Positions 1-5,595 of a stretch of DNA of 9,703 nucleotides are shown piece after piece (within the stretch, counting starts at the first letter, position 1; the number at the start of each line of letters is the position of its first letter). This stretch comes from Candidatus Bathyarchaeota archaeon (lineage in GTDB: Archaea > Thermoproteota > Bathyarchaeia > 40CM-2-53-6 > RBG-13-38-9): NCBI GenBank assembly GCA_026394315.1, contig JAPKYM010000249.1, positions 1 to 9,703 on the forward strand, read 5' to 3'. The position numbers and the translations under genes are program-made. The notes beneath the pieces are model-generated. The model searched no databases, was not told the origin of the DNA, and saw only the letters and a program-made list of their open reading frames with translations.

Positions 1-224
1 ACCCAATCGGAGAGATATCCTCAGCGGGACTTATGCTAGATTTCCTGGGCACTTATCATGAAGACAAACGACTCTCAAAAGCGGCTGAATCCATTGAAAA
101 CGCAGTGAAGCGATACCTTACAAGCTCAAAGCCTGATGAACTTCCAATAGAGCTCAACGGGAGAGCAGATACTAAGGCTGTAGGGAAAGTCATATCACGA
201 ATGATCACGCCCGGTCCACCATAG
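1..224 (+). CDS. Isopropylmalate/isocitrate dehydrogenase family protein, C-terminal fragment
   Basis: This is the 3' end of a gene whose start lies before the window; the reading frame enters at base 3 and stops at TAG 222-224. The roughly 73 visible residues begin PIGEISSAGLMLDFLG, which matches the conserved (N)PI..I.SA.(M)ML..LG stretch of NAD(P)-dependent beta-decarboxylating dehydrogenases (LeuB, isocitrate and homoisocitrate dehydrogenases). A helix with alternating acidic and basic residues follows, then the family's closing G-x-A-x-T-x-x-VG..I pattern (GRADTKAVGKVI). These enzymes oxidise and decarboxylate a 2-hydroxyacid in leucine, TCA or lysine-type pathways. The catalytic and substrate-selecting residues are upstream of the window, so the substrate cannot be told. 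The family call is fairly safe; the exact enzyme is open. Confidence 0.75.
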   Translation, partial: PIGEISSAGLMLDFLGTYHEDKRLSKAAESIENAVKRYLTSSKPDELPIELNGRADTKAVGKVISRMITPGPP

Positions 225-236
225 CAAGTCGGGAAT

Positions 237-252
237 AGAGGCTGCTGCCTCT
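237..252 (+). terminator. Hairpin after the dehydrogenase gene (weak terminator candidate)
   Basis: AGAGGC (237-242), loop TGCT, GCCTCT (247-252) form a perfect 6-bp stem starting 12 bases after the upstream stop codon, extendable by a T-G wobble. No T-run follows directly; the first pyrimidine-rich tract is at 299-310. Archaeal termination relies mainly on T-runs, so this may be only a structured 3' end. Confidence 0.25.
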
Positions 253-517
253 GTGGCGCGCCATCCTCGGTGCAAACAACTTCTATTCAGTGGGTAACCT
301 CTTCTTCTTTGACTTTACTCGCAAGGAGATTATCACAATAATTACGTCTGACAATGATGCAACTTAGACCCAAGAGCTCAAGGACCCCATCGCGCGCGCC
401 GAGTAGGACAGACAAGGATCAGGAAGCTGGAAGTCAAAGCTATTGAGATTAGTTGAACCTTACGTCCTCTAGAGGCAGTATTTCAATGGTGTGAACATCC
501 ACAACTGTCGAGAGTGA
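239..517 (+). pseudogene. Possible decayed reading frame in the 225-541 gap
   Basis: No intact gene is visible between 225 and 541. One frame still reads like protein: bases 239-364 give RLLPLWRAILGANNFYSVGN, then a Phe-rich stretch (LFFFDFTRKEIITII), with C-rich third positions. It is closed by TAG at 365-367, and the same frame then crosses two more TAG codons before TGA at 515-517. It has no ATG; the only plausible internal start is GTG at 290. I do not recognise the product. It could be a remnant of a broken gene or a chance open stretch. The frame is the same as that of the membrane-protein gene starting at 542, but stops at 515 and 536 separate them. Confidence 0.22.
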
Positions 518-541
518 CAGAGATATTATCAGGAATGACTC

Positions 542-952
542 TTGCTCTACCCGGTTTCCGGTTTGATCGCAGCCTCGCACGTCCTGTTCGGAGTCATAGC
601 AACCTTCACGGTCTTTGCAGTGATAAGGCTAATCGGGATACATTCCCCTCCCAACACATTCTATCCTCTGCTATTCTTCATGACGCTGTTTCCAGACTTG
701 GACCACCTTTACTGGATGAAAGTCAGCCTCCACCACTTGATCCCCTACAGGATCTGGGATCTGTTCGACTGGAAACTCAGAACAGTGCACAACTCACTGA
801 CCTTTTTTCACTACTGGATCTATCCTCTTGTTATACTTGCGCTTCTGGCTGCTCCGCTTGAGACCTCAAAGAAGAACAGATGGATCATTCTTGGAGTAGT
901 CTTGGGCTGGACGGTGCATCTAGCACTGGACGGGGTCATGTATTTTGTCTGA
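542..952 (+). CDS. Small membrane protein, YdjM/DUF457-like predicted metal-dependent hydrolase
   Basis: A 136-residue, strongly hydrophobic protein with about four membrane segments (residues 10-31, 38-50, 88-105 and 113-135). Polar residues at membrane edges match the YdjM/DUF457 family of predicted membrane-bound metal-dependent hydrolases: H13, PDLDH at 51-55, a VHNSLTFFH segment at 82-90 in place of the usual H..THS motif, and HLALD at 126-130. The substrate of this family is not established. The start is TTG 542: an in-frame TGA lies at 536-538 and no ATG precedes the first hydrophobic helix; AGGA at 531-534 is a suitable ribosome binding site. The gene stands alone on the plus strand and converges with the M23-like gene 62 bases away. 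Family membership is likely; activity is unknown. Confidence 0.6.
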   Translation: MLYPVSGLIAASHVLFGVIATFTVFAVIRLIGIHSPPNTFYPLLFFMTLFPDLDHLYWMKVSLHHLIPYRIWDLFDWKLRTVHNSLTFFHYWIYPLVILALLAAPLETSKKNRWIILGVVLGWTVHLALDGVMYFV

Positions 953-1030
953 TGCAGGATTGAAGAAATGCCCTTTCGAGCAGCTCGCGCGCGCGCTCAT
1001 ACCTCGATCTCTTATCACATGATGCAGGAT
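950..1030. repeat. 11-bp direct repeat flanking a CG-alternating tract
   Basis: TGATGCAGGAT occurs at 950-960, covering the stop of the membrane-protein gene, and again at 1020-1030, inside the 3' end of the convergent gene. Between them is an 11-base CGCGCGCGCGC run (986-996). This is a small repeat that could be due to chance or to a past local duplication; no element is recognisable between the copies. Confidence 0.4.
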
Positions 1031-1881
1031 AGCAGAGCATCTCTGGAGATCTCGTCACCGACTTCCAAACTCATTCTCCCAAGTCTTCTGGGAATCAGCT
1101 TGACATGTGGATCACTCAGGTACAGCCCTATCCCTCTGTATTCTTGCCCGTTGACTGCAGCTTGTTTTTCGGGACGAACGAAGTGAATATACCCGCCCTC
1201 GATGAAGTCAACACTTAACGACCCCTTGATCAATTCCAAAGTTGATGCACATAGTTCCTTGCAGCCGCTCCAGAGAGCCCCGTGACCATAATGTGGTAAG
1301 CCCCCCTCCGTACTGAAGAGGATCCCGCCAAATTCAAGTGGTAGAGGGGTTGCGAAAAGCGGAGTTGGAGAAGACGCCCTCAACAGGGTGTACCTATCTA
1401 GAACCTGCCCCACTCTGAATGACGTGGGAGCCTCGGCAATCATCTTACTTTTCTCTATCAGGGGTTTCGGATCAAGAGCGTAGCCTCCTTTGGCCCTCAG
1501 TCTGTCCTCAGGAGAACGAACCTCAACGTGCATGTGACGGTCCGTCCAGAAATTGAAAAAGGGACTCCATACTAGCCTGCCCATAACATCGCCTGGTGCT
1601 AGGTGGTCTCCAACCTCAACTTCAGGTTCAACATGCAGGATCTTTACACATGTTCCAATTACTCCCGTCGCAACAACTATAATGTAATCATTCATCAGTC
1701 TCAGTTTCCGAGCTTCCAGCACGGTTCCCTCTATTGGGCTGCGAGCGGCTTCAACGCCTCTTACTTTATACAAGTCTACAGAGGACAGATGTCTATGCCC
1801 ATAATAGGGACTGTTCGTGAAAGATAGAAATCCATCCTCAGCAGAATACAGCACTACACCTCTGCACTCCGCGATAGGCAT
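1015..1881 (-). CDS. Uncharacterised protein with a peptidase-M23-like domain
   Basis: A 288-residue protein. Its N-terminal half follows the layout of the M23 (lysostaphin-type) metallopeptidase fold: a GHRHLSSVDLY segment near residues 28-38, SPIEGTV at 48-54, then KILHVEPEVEVGDHLAPGDVMG at about 80-101 (like the M23 Y.HL...V..GD.V..GQ.IG strand pair), and RHMHVEVR at 115-122, matching the HLHFEVR motif that supplies catalytic and zinc histidines. The first zinc motif is unusual, with four residues instead of three between His and Asp. No signal peptide or membrane helix is visible, so it looks cytosolic. The C-terminal half (about 140-288) is unrecognised. ATG 1879-1881 is preceded by an in-frame TTG (1884) and, 15 bases further up, GGAGGG. 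It lies 63 bases after nikR on the same strand and could be co-transcribed. A lipoyl- or biotinyl-type sandwich fold is the main alternative. Confidence 0.55.
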   Translation of the reverse strand: MPIAECRGVVLYSAEDGFLSFTNSPYYGHRHLSSVDLYKVRGVEAARSPIEGTVLEARKLRLMNDYIIVVATGVIGTCVKILHVEPEVEVGDHLAPGDVMGRLVWSPFFNFWTDRHMHVEVRSPEDRLRAKGGYALDPKPLIEKSKMIAEAPTSFRVGQVLDRYTLLRASSPTPLFATPLPLEFGGILFSTEGGLPHYGHGALWSGCKELCASTLELIKGSLSVDFIEGGYIHFVRPEKQAAVNGQEYRGIGLYLSDPHVKLIPRRLGRMSLEVGDEISRDALLSCIM

Positions 1882-1944
1882 CAACTGCGCTCATTCCCTC
1901 CTGTTCACGCTAGTGAGGATTGATGTGTGGGCTAGCCGAAAGGA

Positions 1945-2373
1945 TCACACCATTATTGCTACTAGCTTGCTCTGTCTGACTCCTCTCTTGGTCATAATCT
2001 CCTCCGACAACTTCCTAGCAAGCTTCGCATCGCCCTTTACAGGGATTATCTCAAGACAGTGATTGTCATCAAGATGAACATGGGTAGTCGAACTGATTAA
2101 GCTCTGGTAACGGTGTTGCACATCAGTCAGATCCTCCTCTAGACCTCTGACTCCATGATCATAAATCGTTACGAGGCCGCCAGCAACTGTTCCTTTGGTT
2201 TCATGGATCCATTTGTGCTCATTCAGGAAACTGCGCATAGCAGCTTGAATTGCCTTCGACCGGTCATAGCCCATCCTCTTCACAGCAGAGTCAAACTCCT
2301 CAACGAGGTTCTTAGGAGCAGAGACACTGAATCTGCAAACGTTCTCTGAACTCAAAGCCTTCTTCCCTACCAA
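1945..2373 (-). CDS. nikR: Nickel-responsive transcriptional regulator NikR
   Basis: A 142-residue protein of normal NikR length. Residues 10-52 form a ribbon-helix-helix DNA-binding domain (CRFSVSAPKNLVEEFD, then GYDRSKAIQAAMRSF). Residues 60-142 are the ACT-like nickel-sensing domain. The four high-affinity nickel ligands of E. coli NikR (His76, His87, His89, Cys95) have clear counterparts with identical spacing: H87 (in QH), H98 and H100 (THVHLD) and C106 (HCLE). It should therefore be a working tetrameric nickel sensor that represses nickel uptake when nickel is plentiful. The gene is divergent from the ECF importer genes, the usual arrangement for its target. The start is TTG 2373: an in-frame TAG lies 27 bases upstream and there is no ATG before the DNA-binding domain. 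A TATA-like box about 22 bases upstream suggests a nearly leaderless mRNA. Confidence 0.93.
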   Translation of the reverse strand: MVGKKALSSENVCRFSVSAPKNLVEEFDSAVKRMGYDRSKAIQAAMRSFLNEHKWIHETKGTVAGGLVTIYDHGVRGLEEDLTDVQHRYQSLISSTTHVHLDDNHCLEIIPVKGDAKLARKLSEEIMTKRGVRQSKLVAIMV

Positions 2374-2391
2374 ATGATTGATCTTGCAAAG

Positions 2392-2399
2392 TTTTAATA
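2392..2399 (-). promoter_or_regulatory. TATA-like box of nikR
   Basis: On the minus strand this reads TATTAAAA, centred about 22 bases before the nikR TTG start. That spacing suits an archaeal TATA box driving a leaderless or very short-leader transcript. It overlaps the left half-site (TAATAC) of the candidate NikR operator. Confidence 0.45.
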
Positions 2400-2435
2400 C
2401 CTATTATAGTGTTACTAACCTATAGAAAAGTATTA
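2395..2435. promoter_or_regulatory. Candidate NikR operator in the nikR-nikM divergent spacer
   Basis: TAATAC (2395-2400) and GTATTA (2430-2435) are perfect inverted half-sites separated by 29 bases. A second palindrome, TAGT-GTT-ACTA (2407-2417), lies between them. NikR proteins bind inverted repeats as a tetramer, and the outer half-sites touch or abut both TATA-like boxes, so occupancy would block both promoters. The spacing differs from the E. coli site (GTATGA-N16-TCATAC), so which repeat is bound is inference. Confidence 0.4.
2421..2429 (+). promoter_or_regulatory. TATA-like box of the nickel importer operon
   Basis: TATAGAAAA is centred about 25 bases before the nikM/cbiM ATG at 2450. 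No good Shine-Dalgarno sequence precedes that ATG, so a leaderless transcript is likely. Confidence 0.45.
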
Positions 2436-2449
2436 TCGGAAGTTCATGA

Positions 2450-3112
2450 ATGCACATCCCAGATGGGTTCCTTGACTACACCATCTGTGCCATAACATAC
2501 GCGGGCTCAATCATATTCTGGATACTGGCATTCAGAAAAGCCGGAAAGAATCTCACCGACAAACAAATTCCCCTCATGGCAACCCTGACAGCCATGTTCT
2601 TCGCAGCTCAAATGATGAATTACCCCATAATAGGTGGAACTACAGCCCACCTGCTCGGTGGCCCAATAGTAGCTCTCACATTGGGGCCATATGCTGGAAT
2701 GATCTCAATGACCATAATCCTGCTCATCCAAGCACTATTCTTCGGCGACGGTGGAATCACAACACTAGGCGCTAACGTGTGGAACATGGGAGTCATTGGA
2801 GTATTCATTCCCTATGCCGTTTTTGTCCTCATCACCAAGATCCGGAGAAGTAGGAGGGCTTTGCTTATCGGTGCATTCATCGGTGCCTTCCTGGGAGACG
2901 TATTAGCAGCAGTCTTCGCAGGCTTGGAACTTGGATCATCCAGCATCTTCCCGTACGCAGCACCAATCGCAGTCGCCACAATGGGCATCCACCACTCCTT
3001 CATAGGAGTCGGCGAAGGCATAGTCACAGCTGGAGTCCTGAGGTTCTTGCTGAAGACCAGACCCGACCTTCTTCAACTCCCCCAATTTAAGCTCCTCACA
3101 AAAGAGCTCTAG
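2450..3112 (+). CDS. cbiM: ECF transporter substrate-binding subunit NikM/CbiM (nickel or cobalt)
   Basis: A 220-residue integral membrane protein that binds the metal ion in an energy-coupling-factor importer. It begins with the family hallmark MHIPDGFLD, in which the free N-terminus and His2 form part of the metal site. H67 (in TTAHLLGG) is the second invariant histidine; FGDGGITTLGANVWNMG (98-114) and GIHHSFIGVGEG (179-190) are further CbiM/NikM signatures. Several membrane segments span residues 11-28, 42-60, 71-97, 111-130, 137-160 and 168-200. Length is typical. Sequence alone does not separate nickel from cobalt, but a divergent nikR with intact nickel ligands favours nickel. It is the first gene of a four-gene operon; the next gene starts 17 bases after the TAG stop. 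Confidence 0.93.
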   Translation: MHIPDGFLDYTICAITYAGSIIFWILAFRKAGKNLTDKQIPLMATLTAMFFAAQMMNYPIIGGTTAHLLGGPIVALTLGPYAGMISMTIILLIQALFFGDGGITTLGANVWNMGVIGVFIPYAVFVLITKIRRSRRALLIGAFIGAFLGDVLAAVFAGLELGSSSIFPYAAPIAVATMGIHHSFIGVGEGIVTAGVLRFLLKTRPDLLQLPQFKLLTKEL

Positions 3113-3129
3113 GCACCAGCAAGAAAAAG

Positions 3130-3429
3130 ATGAGAATCAAGATGAATAAAGACAGGAGCTTGATACTCGTCGGCGTTCTTCTTTCTTTGATCTTGGTCGT
3201 TATCGGAACCATCTGGCTATCACACTCTCAAGAGACGCTGGACAGGATCGCTGAACACTTTGGTGCCAAGAAATCTGCCATCTGGAACCCGCCGCTGCCA
3301 GAGTACGAAATCACAGGATTCCAAGGGAGTACTATGATGAGTATCATAACTGGATCCGTCTTCACACTTCTCGTTTTGTGTGTTGCATTCATCGTTGGAA
3401 AAGGGCTCAAAGCAAAGACTCAGGATTGA
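3130..3429 (+). CDS. NikN-like (PDGLE-type) small subunit of the nickel ECF transporter
   Basis: A 99-residue protein with two membrane helices (about 11-30 and 69-91) and an external loop between them, the layout of NikN/CbiN components that work with NikM/CbiM. The loop SHSQETLDRIAEHFG (31-45) aligns with the S..PDGLE.VAE..G stretch of the PDGLE family, and PPLPEYEITGF (54-64) with its closing P.PDY...G part. The name-giving PDGL is replaced by QETL, so a motif search may miss it. It sits between the M and Q subunit genes as expected. ATG 3130 was taken as start; an in-frame ATG at 3142 is also possible. Its stop TGA (3427-3429) overlaps a TTG of the next gene. Confidence 0.75.
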   Translation: MRIKMNKDRSLILVGVLLSLILVVIGTIWLSHSQETLDRIAEHFGAKKSAIWNPPLPEYEITGFQGSTMMSIITGSVFTLLVLCVAFIVGKGLKAKTQD

Positions 3430-3431
3430 GA

Positions 3432-4253
3432 TTGACGTTGCTAGGAGAGTTCCTGAAAGCGTTCGAGGACATAATGTATCTTGAGAAGTACACAGAGTCA
3501 AAAGGGATGCTCCAGAAAATCAACGCCCTGATCAAACTTCTTTCCCTTACAGCCATACTGTTATCTGCTGTAGTGTCCAGAAGCATTTATTCTCTGTTCG
3601 CATTGTTCGTCATAGTCATCTCACTCTCCACACTCTCAAGAATACCTTTGGGATATCTTTTGAGGAGAGTAACATTATTCATTCCGGTCTTTGCTGCAGC
3701 CATAGCTTCACCTTTGCTTTTCATAACGCCCGGATCAACTGTAGCCCACATCAACATAGGACCACTCATAATCCAAGTCACAATCGAGGGAATCGAGAAG
3801 GCATCCATCTTCACTTTCAGGATATGGATCTGCGTTGCAGCCCTAAACCTCTTGATCTTAACCACGAAGTTTACGCAGATCATTCAATCCATGGAAGAAC
3901 TTGGTCTTCCAAGGATCTTCATCAACATGATAGCCATAACCTACAGATTCATCTTCCTATTCATCAACGAGGCTTATCGAATGATCTTGGCAAAGCAGAG
4001 TCGCACAACAAGGAAAGAGTCTAGAATGCAGCACCTGAGATTCATCACAAACATGTTCTCAACCCTTTTCGTAAGAGCTTATGAGAAGGGTGAGAGAGTA
4101 TACTCAGCAATGCTGGCCAGAGGTTTCAACGGAGCAACAAGAACGCATAATCATAACAAGAAGAAGCCCACGGACTCGCTCTTCCTACTTGCAGTATTTT
4201 CAATATGTGGGCTCATACTGTCAATCGAGATTCTACGCTCAGCTGGCTGGTAG
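3432..4253 (+). CDS. cbiQ: ECF transporter transmembrane coupling subunit CbiQ (EcfT)
   Basis: A 273-residue membrane protein that couples ATP hydrolysis by CbiO to the NikM/CbiM unit. The N-terminus (EDIMYLEKYTESKGMLQKIN...IKLL, from residue 12) is typical of archaeal CbiQ. Membrane segments lie at about 35-48, 52-69, 82-100, 128-146, 163-180 and 249-268. The long cytoplasmic coupling helices carry the second Ala-Arg-Gly motif as AMLARGFNG (226-234); the first is altered to KQSRT (188-192). The start is uncertain: TTG 3432 is preferred because AGGA (3422-3425) lies six bases before it, while TTG 3426, TTG 3438 and ATG 3474 are alternatives. The frame is open to 3378, but that stretch overlaps nikN and is not CbiQ-like. 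It ends two bases before cbiO. Confidence 0.9.
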   Translation: MTLLGEFLKAFEDIMYLEKYTESKGMLQKINALIKLLSLTAILLSAVVSRSIYSLFALFVIVISLSTLSRIPLGYLLRRVTLFIPVFAAAIASPLLFITPGSTVAHINIGPLIIQVTIEGIEKASIFTFRIWICVAALNLLILTTKFTQIIQSMEELGLPRIFINMIAITYRFIFLFINEAYRMILAKQSRTTRKESRMQHLRFITNMFSTLFVRAYEKGERVYSAMLARGFNGATRTHNHNKKKPTDSLFLLAVFSICGLILSIEILRSAGW

Positions 4254-4255
4254 GA

Positions 4256-5098
4256 ATGAGTCAGAACGCTGTCGAACTAAAGAATGTAAGATACGTCTAC
4301 CCAGACGGATTAATCGCACTTGACGACGTCAACCTAGAGATTACGAAGGGAGAGAAAGTCGCAATAATCGGTCCCAATGGCGCCGGAAAATCAACTCTGC
4401 TTATGAACATAGCTGGCATCATCAAGCCGTCACAGGGCGAGATCAATATTTTTGGTACAGCCCTTAATGACAAAAACATCTATGAGATCAGAAGGAAGGT
4501 CGGACTAACATTCCAGAATCCGGATGATCAACTCTTCTGCAGCACAGTCTTCGAAGACGTCGCCTTCGGACCGACAAACCAAGGATTGACCGAAGACGAG
4601 GTCACCTCAAGAACCAAAGAAGCTCTCAGGCATGTGGGCCTCGAAGGTTACGAAAACAGACAGCCCCACCACCTCAGTGAAGGAGAGAAGAAGAAAGTAG
4701 CAATAGCTACCGTGCTGTCCATGCATCCGAGAGTACTTATCATTGATGAGCCAACAGCGAACCTAGATCCCAAGAGCAGAGAAGAACTTATTGAGCTCAT
4801 CAATAATCTGAGTCGGGAACAAGAGTTTACCCTCATCGTAGCTACACATGATGTTGAGGCGGTCTCACAGATCTCAGACAGGATATTCATTCTGAACAAA
4901 GGTCGAGTAGTCGCAGAAGGCCCTGTCAGAGAAGTATTCTCCCAACTCAATCTTTTACGTGAAGCAAGACTTCAGCCGCCGACGATCTTTCAGCTCTTCA
5001 ACAGACTGGCTGAAAAGGGCTTTGCCGCCCCCAAGAACATGCCTCTGACTATAGATGAGGCTCTGGACGAAATCCAACGCTTAAGACTAAAGAAATGA
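4256..5098 (+). CDS. cbiO: ECF transporter ATP-binding subunit CbiO
   Basis: A 280-residue ABC ATPase that powers metal uptake through CbiQ. Visible motifs: Walker A GPNGAGKST (39-47), Q-loop FQNPDDQLF (86-94, a signature of ECF ATPases), ABC signature LSEGEKKKV (140-148), Walker B VLIIDEP (160-166) with catalytic E165, D-loop ANLDP (168-172) and H-loop H198. The signature reads LSEGE instead of the usual LSGGQ. About 60 C-terminal residues beyond the core ATPase are normal for CbiO. ATG 4256 is two bases after the cbiQ stop and has GGTAGG just before it; an in-frame upstream start at 4205 lies inside cbiQ and adds residues not seen in the family. It is the last gene of the operon and converges with the cupin gene. 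Confidence 0.95.
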   Translation: MSQNAVELKNVRYVYPDGLIALDDVNLEITKGEKVAIIGPNGAGKSTLLMNIAGIIKPSQGEINIFGTALNDKNIYEIRRKVGLTFQNPDDQLFCSTVFEDVAFGPTNQGLTEDEVTSRTKEALRHVGLEGYENRQPHHLSEGEKKKVAIATVLSMHPRVLIIDEPTANLDPKSREELIELINNLSREQEFTLIVATHDVEAVSQISDRIFILNKGRVVAEGPVREVFSQLNLLREARLQPPTIFQLFNRLAEKGFAAPKNMPLTIDEALDEIQRLRLKK

Positions 5099-5110
5099 CA
5101 AAGAAAAGAC
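5085..5110 (-). terminator. T-rich terminator candidate after the cupin gene
   Basis: On the minus strand, about 30-60 bases past the cupin stop, the sequence has several T-tracts (CTTTTCTTTGTCATTTCTTT). T-rich tracts of this kind commonly end archaeal transcripts. It overlaps the 3' end of cbiO on the other strand. No strong hairpin was seen. Confidence 0.3.
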
Positions 5111-5142
5111 ACGTAGGCCACAGCAACTGCTGATGACAGAAG

Positions 5143-5490
5143 TTAGGACTTTATCATCGTCAGCATCATTTTGAACCTGCCAACAGATTTCAGAACATGT
5201 GGCTCCTTAGCGGGCATCAAGATCATTTCACCAGTCTTCAATCTGTAAGCTTTTCCTGTTATAGTGATGTCTGCTTCACCTTCAATAAGGTAAACCAACG
5301 CGTCGTAGGGCGCCGTATGTTCGCTTAGCCCTTGACCTCTGTCAAAAGAGAATATGGTTACCGTACCAGTGTCTCTGTCAATGAGCGCCCTGCTCACTAC
5401 TGAGCCTTCTTGATAATCCACCAGATCAGCCAGCTTCAACTTCTTGGCCAAGAGGTCTACAGTCTCCACTTCCTTTATGTTGCTATGCAT
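5143..5490 (-). CDS. Single-domain cupin protein
   Basis: A 115-residue cupin, about the size of a minimal beta-barrel domain. Motif 1 is GLSEHTAPYDALVYLIEG (54-71), which keeps one histidine (H58) and has A/P where the second histidine would be; motif 2 is GEMILMPAKEPHVL (87-100) with H98. This SEHTAP.DALV..(L)EGE version is a common small-cupin form in bacteria and archaea; its reaction or ligand is mostly unknown. A metal site, if present, would have fewer ligands than the classic 3-His-1-Glu cupin. ATG 5490 has a good ribosome binding site (GGTGA, five bases away) and a TATA box 40 bases upstream, so it is transcribed by itself, not only from the por operon. It could serve as a small-molecule sensor or an isomerase-like enzyme; function unassigned. 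Confidence 0.8.
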   Translation of the reverse strand: MHSNIKEVETVDLLAKKLKLADLVDYQEGSVVSRALIDRDTGTVTIFSFDRGQGLSEHTAPYDALVYLIEGEADITITGKAYRLKTGEMILMPAKEPHVLKSVGRFKMMLTMIKS

Positions 5491-5528
5491 GCTTTCACCA
5501 AACCCAACTAGTTTAGAAAGAAAACACG

Positions 5529-5535
5529 ATATAAA
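5529..5535 (-). promoter_or_regulatory. TATA box of the cupin gene
   Basis: On the minus strand this reads TTTATAT, close to the archaeal TATA consensus, about 40 bases before the cupin ATG. This predicts a start of transcription near 5505 and a leader of about 15 bases containing the GGTGA ribosome binding site. Confidence 0.5.
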
Positions 5536-5595
5536 GGGTCATCATGCAGTAATCGTGCATATTCCATCGGTGCGGAAGTTGTGCTCGGCCGGCCC

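Noticed and set aside
236..467. In-frame TAG codons as possible pyrrolysine or amber read-through
   Set aside because: TAG serves as an ordinary stop at the ends of the dehydrogenase, cbiM and cbiQ genes here, with family-typical C-termini, and the broken frame matches no known protein.
514..861. 115-codon plus-strand frame starting at GTG 514
   Set aside because: It is out of frame with the DUF457-like membrane protein, whose motifs and helices are clear; the translation of this frame has no family features.
3378..3431. Longer CbiQ start at 3378 or the longer CbiO start at 4205
   Set aside because: Both extensions lie inside the upstream gene in another frame and give residues unlike the families; starts near 3432 and at ATG 4256 have suitable ribosome binding sites.
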